Positions 33,601 through 41,255 are shown, counted from the stretch's first letter. The stretch is DNA of 64,000 nt from Streptomyces bluensis (GCF_014650715.1 NZ_BMVM01000024.1:26730-90729), one strand, 5' to 3'. Notes: generated by a model from the letters alone, not told the origin. A program made the numbers and translations.

Positions 33601-35113
33601 GAGGCAGCTGGCGACGGTGCTGGATCTTGAGAACGAGGAGAAGCTGTTCGCGGATGTGCACAACCAGTACCGCTTCTGCCTGTTCACGTTCGGTGGGCCG
33701 GGACGTGAGTTCGGGCAGGTTCGACTAGCGTTCCGGGCGAGGCGGCCGGATCAGCTGGACGCGCGGGAGTTCCCTATGGATGCTAAGGCACTTCGTCGGA
33801 TCAACCCGAATAGTCTGACGTCGCCAGTATGCGAGGGGCCCGATCACTATCGAATTCTTGACGAGATGCACCAAGTGTCGTCGGTTCTTTGGGACAAAAG
33901 CGACGGGCAGGGTAATCCATGGCGGCTTCTGCTCATTCGGATGTTCCACATGTCGGATGACTCTGACCGATTTCGCAGCCTAGAAGCTCTCATGGCGGAT
34001 CGCTGGACGCTTCAAGGTTCGGTCTTCGTCAAGGGCGAGTATCGTTTCCTTCCGCTCTATGAAGGAAAGTTCACGCACCATTTCGACTCTCGATTCGCGA
34101 CGTTCGAGAACGCCACGCAGGCGCAGATCAACAAGGGTACGCTTCCTCGGTTTGGCCCGGAAGACCACCGAGACCCGGCAAAGTTGCCGCTTCCGCGCCA
34201 TTGGATTGCTGCGGAGGAAGTGGAGGCCTGGCTGGATCCGGAGCCTGGCAGTCCAGGAGTCCGATGGCCCCACGGCTGGTTGCTGGGCTGGCGAGATGTG
34301 GCTCCTGCAGCAAACCAGCGCACGATTATTCCGTCTGTGCTGCCGCGTACAGCTGTGGGTCATACGGAGCCGTTTATTGTGCCCAGGGACCTGGGATTGC
34401 CGGTATTTGCCCTTCTCGCCAATCTGTCATCCATCGTGCTTGATTTCGCGGCGCGCCAGAAGATTCAGGGCTCACACGTCACCTATACCTACCTCGAACA
34501 ACTGCCAGTCCTTCCTCCAGAAAATTATGGCAAGCCCGTCCCCTGGCTCGGCAACCGGGCGCCTGAGTCCTGGATCCGCTCACGGGTCCTCGAACTCACC
34601 TACGCGTCCTACGAGATGGCTTCTTGGGCCAGCTATCTGGGTGACGAAAACTCCCCATTCATCTGGGACGAGGAGCGCCGTTTCCTCATGCGCGCCGAGC
34701 TCGACGCCGCGTACTTCCACCTCTACGGCATCAAGCGCCAGGACGTCGATCTCGTCATGGACAGCTTCCGCGCCTTCCGTAACAAGCAGCCGGAGCTGTT
34801 CGAGCGTACGAAGAAGGAGATCGTCCGTGTCTACGAGGAGATGGCGTCCGGCGTTCCCTACGTCACCCCCCTCGACCCGCCCCCGGGCGCAGGTCCCCGC
34901 CACGCCCCGGGCACCAGCCCTTTGACCCGAGTGGCCCCGCCGTCACTGCCCGCCCCGACGGCCGACGTGCCGACTCAGAGAAAGAAGGCGGTCCCGGTTA
35001 AAAAGGCCAAGAAGGTCTCCGAAGCCGACCAGTTGGGCGGCGGCCTGTTCGGTTTGGAGGAGGTCGAAGGAGTCGACATACAGCTCGACATTTTCTCCTC
35101 CGGCGACGAGTAA
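30608..35113 (+). CDS. Eco57I-type N6-adenine DNA methyltransferase (DrmMI/PglX-like)
   Basis: 1501 residues with a GTG start overlapping the SNF2 stop by four bases. The SAM motif FVDPSCGSGHVLVAAARR is at about 561-577, HGVDINPLAAEIAKVSLWL follows, and the catalytic motif IV NPPW (AVLGNPPWERVKI) is near 868. The C-terminal third contains a probable target-recognition region encoded by noticeably lower-GC DNA (about 33720-34540). The N-terminal 250 residues look like the front domain of type IIG enzymes (LLSNGRVLRVLRD, YVEFDLDAIF), without a clear D-ExK set. It presumably marks host DNA with N6-methyladenine. A low-complexity Pro/Lys-rich linker and acidic end close the protein. Confidence 0.88.
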   Translation: MTTLAPDHLPASTAVRVEGALLSADLINKIRFGDKELPGAAPADYGLPRGVRVEDAASRKWEYLKATYASFREQLATLGPEADWAKLTYKEWLSVLLDELGYAGRTAVPKRPGILVPGREPGSYRVSHLWQSHLPVHLLRWDTHLDRGIGNDRAPQSMLQELLNVSDKHLWALLSNGRVLRVLRDSTALVGSAYVEFDLDAIFGGDQFADFQLLYAMLHASRFELTAKPEKKRRTAAVVEDAEDDAEAEEGTLDGAANLADDVDELTPADCRIEWWRTFAIETGIRARDRLRNQVKAALGILGSGFLEANPRLGKALTRGGKAALDDFHHELLRLAYQLVFLFVAEDRDALLLRPQDDTSPEEAEALEDARDLYNRYFSTARLRRIASRRLGDRNTDLWVGLRTVLNALGQEGGLEALALPELGGLYFRFEEEDPEWVALLPGSPEPLRAADLPNENLLAAVKLLSRVYDRQGRPTRVDYRHLGADELGSVYESLLELIPRHNPAKNEFWLQDLVAGNKRKTTGSYYTPSVLIEKLLDNALDPVIEKHAASGIPDDLLKIRFVDPSCGSGHVLVAAARRIALRYAQMYDGELEPAPERIREAMSKVVRNCVHGVDINPLAAEIAKVSLWLESLTPGEPLAYLDDRIKVGNALLGTTPKLLESGIPETAFKKLEGDEPKAVTEARDRNRKELKGVKVWVQTQLGEPATHTGTATVRVAAEEAARRPVGKGLAAIRELAKRHREFERDPELKRLKRVADAWCAAFIWPKRADAPAPITTGTLAKLEKDQLLEGIPKPEPKMGEEPVEETDEEVEWRERAGERELRNIVSRNRFFHWHLEFPRVFRVEDGDAEDANPATGWQGGFDAVLGNPPWERVKIQKKEWFAAQNPYVADAATASEREARIGELLRTVDEHGQPIEADRKLHREYLTAQRESKGTTNMLRDSGIFPLTGKGDVNTYAVFAEKSRMLLAPEGVAGLVLPTGIATDKTTSGFFADLVERRQLATVLDLENEEKLFADVHNQYRFCLFTFGGPGREFGQVRLAFRARRPDQLDAREFPMDAKALRRINPNSLTSPVCEGPDHYRILDEMHQVSSVLWDKSDGQGNPWRLLLIRMFHMSDDSDRFRSLEALMADRWTLQGSVFVKGEYRFLPLYEGKFTHHFDSRFATFENATQAQINKGTLPRFGPEDHRDPAKLPLPRHWIAAEEVEAWLDPEPGSPGVRWPHGWLLGWRDVAPAANQRTIIPSVLPRTAVGHTEPFIVPRDLGLPVFALLANLSSIVLDFAARQKIQGSHVTYTYLEQLPVLPPENYGKPVPWLGNRAPESWIRSRVLELTYASYEMASWASYLGDENSPFIWDEERRFLMRAELDAAYFHLYGIKRQDVDLVMDSFRAFRNKQPELFERTKKEIVRVYEEMASGVPYVTPLDPPPGAGPRHAPGTSPLTRVAPPSLPAPTADVPTQRKKAVPVKKAKKVSEADQLGGGLFGLEEVEGVDIQLDIFSSGDE

Positions 35114-35191
35114 CCTCCCGGACTCACGCACGCAAGAGTGGCCGTCACCTGAACCTTTCGAGTGACGGCTGGCTGCGTAACGCCCAACTGC

Positions 35192-35413
35192 TCACAGCTC
35201 GCCGGCGAGCACACCCGCCCGGAACGCCGCCCACTCTGATGCCGCGAACCGCAGTGGCACCCGCTCCGGCTTCTTCGAGTCCCGCACGGCCCGAGCGCCA
35301 CCGGGCAGTTCGGCTATCTCGACGCAGTTGTTCTCTCCGGCGCTGGCAGAGGCTTTGCGCCAGGTCGCGGCAGAGAGGTCGTACGCGTACAGCTCTGCCT
35401 TCGGGTCAGTCAC
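35192..35413 (-). CDS. DUF397 domain protein
   Basis: 73 residues. DUF397 proteins are small partners of Scr1/WhiJ-type HTH regulators in actinomycetes. The pattern WRKASASAGENNCVEIAEL, then AVRDSKKPERVPLRFAASEWAAF, is typical. The GTG start overlaps the stop of the HTH gene by four bases (GTGA), so the two are co-translated. Probably cytoplasmic. Function is unproven and may be antitoxin-like or modulatory. Confidence 0.9.
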   Translation of the reverse strand: MTDPKAELYAYDLSAATWRKASASAGENNCVEIAELPGGARAVRDSKKPERVPLRFAASEWAAFRAGVLAGEL

Positions 35414-36279
35414 GTGCGTCTTTCCTCTTCCATCCGTGCGATGAGTGCCATCGAGTCGTCGACGGGAAGTGCTGTCGCGACGATGCGCTCGAAGGCATCG
35501 GCGAAGACCTGCACTTCGTCGACCCCCTCAACGTAGGTCGCACCGATGAGGTTTTCCAGTAGAACTACGTCAGGCATGGGCCCCGGGAAGCCGACAAGGC
35601 TGAAACCGCCCGCCCCACCAGGGTGGGGCGTGGCCGCCAGCGGCATGACCTGAAGCGTGACGTTGGGCAGCTCCGCAATGTCGAGGAGGCGGCGCAGCTG
35701 ATCACGCATCGTGTTGGGGCGTACCGCGAACCGCTGATGAAGCACCGCTTCATGAATGACGGCCCAGAACTTCAAGGGCCCCTCGGGACGTGTGAGCACC
35801 GCTTGCCGAGCCATGCGCACCTCTGCGAGGGCGGCCACCTCCTCGGCAGTGCGGGTGGTGGCGTTCGCGGCAACGGCTTCGCGAGCGTAGCCAGCGGTCT
35901 GCAACAGCCCGGGGATAAGCAGGGGCTCGTAGGCATGCACGCTCTCGGCATCCGACTCCAAAGAGATGTAGTCGGCATACGCGGGTGCGACGATCCCGCT
36001 GTAGGTCTGCCACCACCCTTGCTTGCGAGCGTCCCTTGCCAGCCCCTCCAGTGCGCTCACGACTTCTGGGTCAGTGACCCCGTACACCTTCAACAGGTCG
36101 GCGACCTCGCTCGGGCGGATATGCGCGTTGGCGGTCTCGATCCGCGAGAGCTTGGGTCCCATCCACCCCAGTTGTGCCGATGCGGTGTCGAGGCTCATCC
36201 CCGTGGCGTTGCGGTACCGGCGCAGAGCCTCGCCGAGCCGGCGTCGTCGAACGGTGGGTACGGGGCGCACGTTTGGCAT
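35410..36279 (-). CDS. Scr1/WhiJ-type helix-turn-helix regulator (DUF5753)
   Basis: 289 residues starting MPNVRPVPTVRRRRLG. The N-terminal XRE-type HTH is at about 14-70 (RLGEALRRYRNATGMSLD ... IETANAHIRPSEVADLLKVYG). The C-terminal DUF5753 domain (about 95-275) includes AYEPLLIPGLLQTAGYAREA and FSLVGFPGPMPDVVLLENLI. Such regulators pair with DUF397 proteins and a nearby HATPase in Streptomyces developmental modules (abaA/whiJ type). Here the trio sits inside a defence island, between the methyltransferase and mcrBC. Confidence 0.9.
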   Translation of the reverse strand: MPNVRPVPTVRRRRLGEALRRYRNATGMSLDTASAQLGWMGPKLSRIETANAHIRPSEVADLLKVYGVTDPEVVSALEGLARDARKQGWWQTYSGIVAPAYADYISLESDAESVHAYEPLLIPGLLQTAGYAREAVAANATTRTAEEVAALAEVRMARQAVLTRPEGPLKFWAVIHEAVLHQRFAVRPNTMRDQLRRLLDIAELPNVTLQVMPLAATPHPGGAGGFSLVGFPGPMPDVVLLENLIGATYVEGVDEVQVFADAFERIVATALPVDDSMALIARMEEERRT

Positions 36280-36345
36280 GAGGCGAGCCTTCCATCGCAG
36301 CCCGCCGCAAGTCCAGGGGAACAGAAATTCGGCTAACCAATTCAG

Positions 36346-36912
36346 GTGACAAAGTTGCAATCGATCAAGGAAGGGCGCCACTCTCAATTTGGCCGCAACC
36401 CGAACGAGTTGGTCGGCAAACCGCTAAGGAGCCCACCGTGCCCCGAACCCCCCACCCCCCTCACCCCCACCGCCTCCCTGGGCCACTACCTGACCCCCAC
36501 CCCCACCGGCTTCACCCTCCACATGTCCGCCTCGCCCAGGAACCTCCATGCCGTCCGCGGACTCACCGCCCACACCCTGCGCGGCGCCGGAGCCGGACCG
36601 GACCTGGTCGACGCCGCCCAACTCGTCGTCTCCGAGCTGTACTCGAACGCCGTCCGCGCCTGCGGCGACCACGTGCCGCTGGTCGCGGAGGTGGAGGCGG
36701 TGCGGACCGGAGTCTGGGTGCGGCTGCACGACCCCGACGGACACAGGCGTCCGCATCGCAGGCCTGGGGCTCAACTCGATGAGGCGGAAGCCGAGTCGGG
36801 GCGTGGGCTGCCGCTTATGGACCTGCTCGCGCCCGGCTGGGACGTGGTGACCACGCCCGTCGGGAAGCAGGTCCGCTGCCTGCTGGCGCGAGACCTGGAC
36901 GGGGTCGGCTGA
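36346..36912 (+). CDS. HATPase-fold ATP-binding protein, start region disrupted
   Basis: Anti-sigma-like HATPase protein, expected to bind ATP and possibly act as a kinase or regulator. Core marks are VDAAQLVVSELYSNAV (N-box) and SGRGLPLMDLLAPGWDV (G-box). The open frame begins at a GTG at 36346 with no ribosome site. A much better signal, AAGGAG 7 bases from GTG 36438, is in another frame, and the two frames meet in a C-rich tract (36440-36475). One C less there would give a start with normal spacing. I read this as a likely assembly error or a slippage-prone start. Divergent from the HTH gene. Confidence 0.7.
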   Translation: MTKLQSIKEGRHSQFGRNPNELVGKPLRSPPCPEPPTPLTPTASLGHYLTPTPTGFTLHMSASPRNLHAVRGLTAHTLRGAGAGPDLVDAAQLVVSELYSNAVRACGDHVPLVAEVEAVRTGVWVRLHDPDGHRRPHRRPGAQLDEAEAESGRGLPLMDLLAPGWDVVTTPVGKQVRCLLARDLDGVG

Positions 36913-37035
36913 CCGTAAGGCGGCTGGTGGCTGGATCATCGTAGGGGGGCGGTCGGTGGCCCGGTGATTGTCAGTGCTCGGAGTTAGCCTCTCTGGTGGG
37001 TGGAGTTGAAGGTCAACTCCGGACGGAGGGAACCC

Positions 37036-39246
37036 GTGAGCACGCCTTTCGAGATCAGCGCCAGGGCGGTCCACCAGGCTGCGACGGTGCTTCTCGAGCA
37101 CACCCAGGACGGACTTCCGTTCCGGCGGTTGTGGCCGCTGGTCCAGGCGGCCGATCCAAGCCTGGAGGATGACTTCTGGGCCGTCGCGCCGAATGCAACG
37201 CGGGGCATCGACGTCAACCTGAGTCACAACGCCACCAGCCTGGTCAAGGCTGGCTGGTTATGTCGCAAGGGTCGGGTCTGGCGGCTGACGGGGCTTGGTG
37301 TCCAGGCCCTCGCCGAGTTCCCCAAGCCGGTGGACTTCCTCAGCGAGGCCGGCGACCGCTATATGGACTGGCGCAGGGACCGGGAGGCGTTCGACGCGGC
37401 CGCTGCTCTCCTCCAACTCCTCCCCGACGGCCACTGGCTGGACATCGAGGACCTCGCCGCAGAGTACGAAGTCGACGCGTACACCCTCGCCTCGGTCTTC
37501 CAGGGCACCCGTCCCGATGGCTGGCACCTAGCGCTCGACTCCGAGGGCACGACGGTGGGCATCGGCATCACGCTGCTGTCGAACGAGATCGAGACGTGGC
37601 GGAACCTGCTCAGCGAGGACCGCCTCCTCGACGAGCAGACCTCCAGCATGGACGTCGTACGAGCCTTGCCCGAAAGGAAGCTGAGCCGCGCGGACATCAC
37701 CGCGCTCGTCCTGGGCGAACCGGCCGACGACCCCGCCTTGCCCGAGCGGCCCCGCCGGGTCTGGGTACTGCGCGGCACCGACGACGCCGGCGCGAGCCTC
37801 ATCCGGACGCTCTGGCGCGACGAGTCCGTGGTCACCCTCGGGGCGGGGCGCATGTCACCACTGCCCACGGGCGCAGGCCCGCAGCGGGTGCGCAAGGCCA
37901 TCGACGACGCGTACGAGTCGCTGTCCGCGAGCCGCCGCGAGGAGCTGGCCAAGGAGGTGCACACCTTCGTCGCCCGGATACAGGAGGGCGACATCGTGGT
38001 GTGCACGGACGGCACCAAGGGATACCTCGGGGTGGTGGGCGGCCCGGCCGTGTATGAGCCGGGCACCACGGGTGCATACCGGCGCAGAGTCGACTGGCGC
38101 AACCTCGACGCCCCGCTCGACATCGTCAAGGACCTCGGCGACGCACTGCTAGGCCGGCTCGGAGACGCCGACGCCCGGATCGTCGACATAAGCGAGTTCG
38201 CGCCCCGTCTCGAAGCGCTCATCGGACCCGACCCTGTGGAGGAGGTGCCGCCCGCCGACATCGAGCCTCAACTGCCCGATGTCACCAAGGACCTGCTCGA
38301 CGAACTCACTCAGGAGGAGAACTCGACCTGGCTCCAGGAGTGCGTGGAACTGCTGCGCGCCAAACCCCAACTGGTCTTCCATGGCCCGCCCGGCACCGGC
38401 AAGACCTTCACCGCGCTGGCCCTCGCCCGCCACCTGACCGGCGGCAACCCGGGCAACGTACGTCTGGTGCAGTTCCACCCCGCCTACTCCTACGAGGACT
38501 TCTTCGAGGGCATCCGGCCCCGACTCACCAAGCAGGGCGCCGACACCGGCCCGGACGGCGGCTCGGGCGTGGTCTTCCATCTGGCGAAGGGACCGCTGCG
38601 CAGGCTCGCCGACGCTGCCGAACTCAGGCCCGCCGAGATCTTCGTGCTGGTCATCGACGAGATGACGCGTGGCAATCTCGCCAAGGTCTTTGGCGAGCTG
38701 TACTTCCTGCTCGAATACCGCAAGCAGTACATCCACCTCCAGTACGGCTCGGACGACGGCAACGGATTCCGGCTGCCGCCCAACCTGTTCATCCTCGGCA
38801 CCATGAACACCACCGACCGCAGCGTCTCCCTCATGGACGCGGCGATGCGGCGGCGCTTCTCCTTCATGGAGCTGCACCCCGAGGTCGAGCCGCTGGACGG
38901 CATGCTGGAGCGGTGGCTGGAAGACAGGGGCCAGTCCCAGGACGCGGCGAAGCTCCTCGCCGAGCTCAACCGGCGCATCGGCCAAAGCCCCTCGGGCGAC
39001 CAGGGGTTCCGTATCGGCCCGTCGTACTTCATGCAGCCCCTTGCCCACGGTGGGCGTGCCGCACTCGAACGGCTGTGGCGGACCCAGATCATCCCGCTGC
39101 TCACCGAGTTCCACTGGGGAGACGACATCGACGTGTCGGCCGAATACGCGCTCGACGAGCTGCTCCGCCACCTCGGCATCGGCGAGGAAGACGCGGAGGA
39201 TGCCGAGAGTGCTGACGGCGCTGACGGCACCGGCGGTGCCCCGTGA
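37036..39246 (+). CDS. mcrB: McrB-like AAA+ restriction NTPase with winged-helix and PUA/EVE-like domains
   Basis: 736 residues. The start is the GTG at 37036, with GGAGGG 5 bases upstream, not the earlier GTG. N-terminal region (about 1-75) looks like an Mrr_N-type winged helix (VHQAATVLLEHTQDGLPFRR). A central domain (about 230-350) with RRVWVLRGTDDAG, GDIVVCTDG and YRRRVDWRN resembles EVE/PUA-like readers of modified bases. The McrB AAA+ module has Walker A GPPGTGKT (about 450-457), VLVIDEMTRGN (536-546) and MNTTDRSVSLMD (about 590). It should translocate on DNA as a GTP-driven motor. Overlaps mcrC by four bases. Confidence 0.88.
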   Translation: MSTPFEISARAVHQAATVLLEHTQDGLPFRRLWPLVQAADPSLEDDFWAVAPNATRGIDVNLSHNATSLVKAGWLCRKGRVWRLTGLGVQALAEFPKPVDFLSEAGDRYMDWRRDREAFDAAAALLQLLPDGHWLDIEDLAAEYEVDAYTLASVFQGTRPDGWHLALDSEGTTVGIGITLLSNEIETWRNLLSEDRLLDEQTSSMDVVRALPERKLSRADITALVLGEPADDPALPERPRRVWVLRGTDDAGASLIRTLWRDESVVTLGAGRMSPLPTGAGPQRVRKAIDDAYESLSASRREELAKEVHTFVARIQEGDIVVCTDGTKGYLGVVGGPAVYEPGTTGAYRRRVDWRNLDAPLDIVKDLGDALLGRLGDADARIVDISEFAPRLEALIGPDPVEEVPPADIEPQLPDVTKDLLDELTQEENSTWLQECVELLRAKPQLVFHGPPGTGKTFTALALARHLTGGNPGNVRLVQFHPAYSYEDFFEGIRPRLTKQGADTGPDGGSGVVFHLAKGPLRRLADAAELRPAEIFVLVIDEMTRGNLAKVFGELYFLLEYRKQYIHLQYGSDDGNGFRLPPNLFILGTMNTTDRSVSLMDAAMRRRFSFMELHPEVEPLDGMLERWLEDRGQSQDAAKLLAELNRRIGQSPSGDQGFRIGPSYFMQPLAHGGRAALERLWRTQIIPLLTEFHWGDDIDVSAEYALDELLRHLGIGEEDAEDAESADGADGTGGAP

Positions 39247-40457
39247 CCGACGCGCCGCCGGTTCGGCTGAAGGAGGCCGACGGCTGGAGCGAGTGGCAAC
39301 TCACCCCCGCGCAGATCGTGGCCCTCGACGACAGCGAACACGTCAAGGTACGGCCCTCCCGCCGCCCCGGCTGGTGCCGCCTCGAGGCCCGCGACCGAGT
39401 CGGCGCCGCCCGAGTAGGCCGCGGCCCCGCACAGGTCCGGTTGTCCGTCGAACCCAAGGTGCCCGTGGACCGGCTCCTCCACCTCCTCGGTTACGCCGAG
39501 GAACAGTGGCTGCACGACGGTGGCCCGGTCGACGCCGCGACCCGCACCGACCTCCTGCCGGCTGTCGCCCGCGCCTACACGCGGGCCGCGCAAAGGGCCC
39601 TGCGGCAAGGGGTGCTGCTCGGTTACCGGGAGACGGAAGCGTCACAGCCCGTCCTGCGCGGCAGACTACGGGCGGCGGCACAGATGAGCCGCCGCCCCGG
39701 ACTCGCGCTGCCGCTGGAGGTCGCCTACGACGAGCACACCGTCGACATCGCGGAGAACCAGTTGCTGCTCGGCGCCGCACGGCGGCTGCTGCGCGTTCCA
39801 GGAGTCGACGGGGCGCAGCGCACGGCACTCCACGCCCTGGCAGCACGCCTGGACGGGGTCACGCCGCCAGTCCCCGGTGTCCCCCTGCGACCATGGCGGC
39901 GAAACCGCCTGAACGCGCGCTACCACCGCTCCCTCGCCCTCGCCGAACTCATACTCGCCGGGGCGTCGTACGAACTGGAAGACGGGCGGGCCATCACCGT
40001 CGACGGGGTGATGTTCCAGATGTGGCGCGTGTACGAGGCGTTCCTAGCCCGCGCGCTGGGGGAGGCGCTGACCCGCAGGGCGGGAGGCAGGTACAAGACG
40101 CAAGACCGCGCCCACTTCCTCGCCCCGCCGCGCAAGTACGTCCTCAAACCCGACCTGGTCCACTACCTCCCGGCGCCTTCCGGAGGGAGCCGGGCCGCAG
40201 TGGTCGTCGACGCCAAGTACAAGCACGGCTTCCACCGGGACGACCTCTACCAGATGCTCGCATATTGCATACGCCTAGGTCTCATGGACGGTCACCTGGT
40301 GTACGCCTCCGGCCGTGCCGACGTCGTACGCGTGCCAGTGGCCGACGGTGAGGTCAGACTGCACCGCCATGTGCTGGACCTGAACCAGCCCGTGCAGCAA
40401 CTGAACCAGAGCATCGATGCCCTAGCAGGAGTGGTACTGGCACGTCGTGCACCGTAG
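39243..40457 (+). CDS. mcrC: McrC-like nuclease subunit
   Basis: 404 residues. The GTG start overlaps the mcrB stop. McrC is the endonuclease of the McrBC modification-dependent restriction pair. A PD-(D/E)XK site is visible: D304 in KPDLVHYL and DAK at about 323-325 in VVVDAKYK. A conserved helical middle with YHRSLALAELILAG and MFQMWRVYEAFL, typical of McrC, comes before it. It should cleave DNA when activated by the McrB motor. Confidence 0.9.
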   Translation: MTDAPPVRLKEADGWSEWQLTPAQIVALDDSEHVKVRPSRRPGWCRLEARDRVGAARVGRGPAQVRLSVEPKVPVDRLLHLLGYAEEQWLHDGGPVDAATRTDLLPAVARAYTRAAQRALRQGVLLGYRETEASQPVLRGRLRAAAQMSRRPGLALPLEVAYDEHTVDIAENQLLLGAARRLLRVPGVDGAQRTALHALAARLDGVTPPVPGVPLRPWRRNRLNARYHRSLALAELILAGASYELEDGRAITVDGVMFQMWRVYEAFLARALGEALTRRAGGRYKTQDRAHFLAPPRKYVLKPDLVHYLPAPSGGSRAAVVVDAKYKHGFHRDDLYQMLAYCIRLGLMDGHLVYASGRADVVRVPVADGEVRLHRHVLDLNQPVQQLNQSIDALAGVVLARRAP

Positions 40458-40487
40458 ACGCCGCAAAACGTGCTTACACTTTCTGTG

Positions 40488-40499
40488 ATGTAGGTACAT
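40488..40499. promoter_or_regulatory. Operator-like palindrome upstream of the antitoxin gene
   Basis: ATGTA-GG-TACAT is a perfect 5-bp inverted repeat overlapping a -10-like TAGGTA (40491-40496), 26 bases before the antitoxin ATG. Autoregulation by the Phd/VapB protein or the complex is the likely use. Confidence 0.5.
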
Positions 40500-40525
40500 G
40501 CTCCGGCCTGCCGAAGGGGTACCCC

Positions 40526-40810
40526 ATGAGCACCATCTCCGTCCGCGAGTTCTCGTACAACCCCAGCGCCGTCTTCGCCCGTGTCGAGAAGGGGGAGGCG
40601 ATCCAGGTCACCCGGCACGGCAACGTGATCGCCATACTGTCGCCGGCCGGCGGCCCCATGGAGCGGTACGCGCACTTGGTGGCGCAAGGAAAGATCGAGC
40701 TGAAGCCGGTCACCGCCGCCGACCGGCACAGCATGCCGCACTACGAGGTGCCGGAGGACGTCGACCCCGTGGCGCTGCTCCTGGCCGAGCGCGAGGCGGA
40801 CGACCGTTGA
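40526..40810 (+). CDS. Phd/YefM-type antitoxin
   Basis: 94 residues. The N-terminus MSTISVREFSYNPSAVFARVEKGEAIQVTRHGN is a Phd-family DNA-binding/dimer domain; about residues 45-94 are the toxin-binding tail. It should neutralise the PIN toxin encoded by the next gene and repress the pair. Its TGA overlaps the TTG start of that toxin. Confidence 0.88.
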   Translation: MSTISVREFSYNPSAVFARVEKGEAIQVTRHGNVIAILSPAGGPMERYAHLVAQGKIELKPVTAADRHSMPHYEVPEDVDPVALLLAEREADDR

Positions 40811-41202
40811 TCTACATGGACACGTCGGCCCTGGTCACGTGGATGACCCGCCGCAACCACTGGGCCGAGTTGGACGCCTTCCTCCAGCAGGGAGTCACGC
40901 AGCCGCTCGCCACCAGCACGCTCGGCTTCGTGGAGACCGTACGGACTCTGGACCTCATGGGGCACTTTCCGAAGGCGATGGAGGACCTGGAGGCCCGGAT
41001 CACCGAGATCCTCCTCACCCGGGAGGTGCGTGACAGTGCGGCTCTCCTGGTCGGGCGCCTGAGAACGTTGGATGCCATCCATGTGGCCAGCGCACTGTCG
41101 CTGCGGGACGACCTGACCGCGGTAGTGACGTACGACCGCAGGATGCTTGAGACGGCGCGCGGCGAGGGACTGCCCGCTCATGCCCCCGGAATGGCGGACT
41201 GA
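40807..41202 (+). CDS. PIN-domain toxin (VapC family)
   Basis: 131 residues if started at the TTG that overlaps the antitoxin stop (TTGA); the ATG three codons later is an alternative. The acidic metal-site residues are visible as D5 (YMDTSALV), E43 (GFVETVR), D89 (LRTLDAIHVA) and D110 (TYDRRM). VapC-type ribonucleases cut tRNA or other RNA and are kept in check by the antitoxin. The pair closes the defence island, next to fabG. Confidence 0.88.
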   Translation: MIYMDTSALVTWMTRRNHWAELDAFLQQGVTQPLATSTLGFVETVRTLDLMGHFPKAMEDLEARITEILLTREVRDSAALLVGRLRTLDAIHVASALSLRDDLTAVVTYDRRMLETARGEGLPAHAPGMAD

Positions 41203-41225
41203 CGGACCGCGACGACTGTAGGGAC

Positions 41226-41255
41226 CCGACAGTGAGTCCCCCGTGCCACTGTCGG
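41226..41255. terminator. Inverted repeat between the toxin gene and fabG
   Basis: Perfect 9-bp arms CCGACAGTG / CACTGTCGG with a 12-base loop (AGTCCCCCGTGC), extendable outward by GGG/CCC. It follows the toxin stop by 24 bases. A terminator is most likely; a fab leader element is possible. Confidence 0.5.

Larger units (their letters stand above)
22324..41202. other. Accessory defence island between tldD and fabG
   Basis: About 19 kb holding a three-gene helicase/SNF2/methyltransferase operon, a regulatory HTH/DUF397/HATPase trio, mcrB-mcrC, and a Phd-VapC pair. The flanking genes are housekeeping. No integrase, transposase, flanking direct repeat or tRNA was found. Boundaries are inferred from gene content. 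Confidence 0.7.

Noticed and set aside
30608..35113. BREX type 2 / Pgl interpretation of the methyltransferase
   Set aside because: PglX-like features exist, but no pglZ, pglW, pglY or brxC-like gene is near; the SNF2 and DUF1998 partners fit DISARM better.
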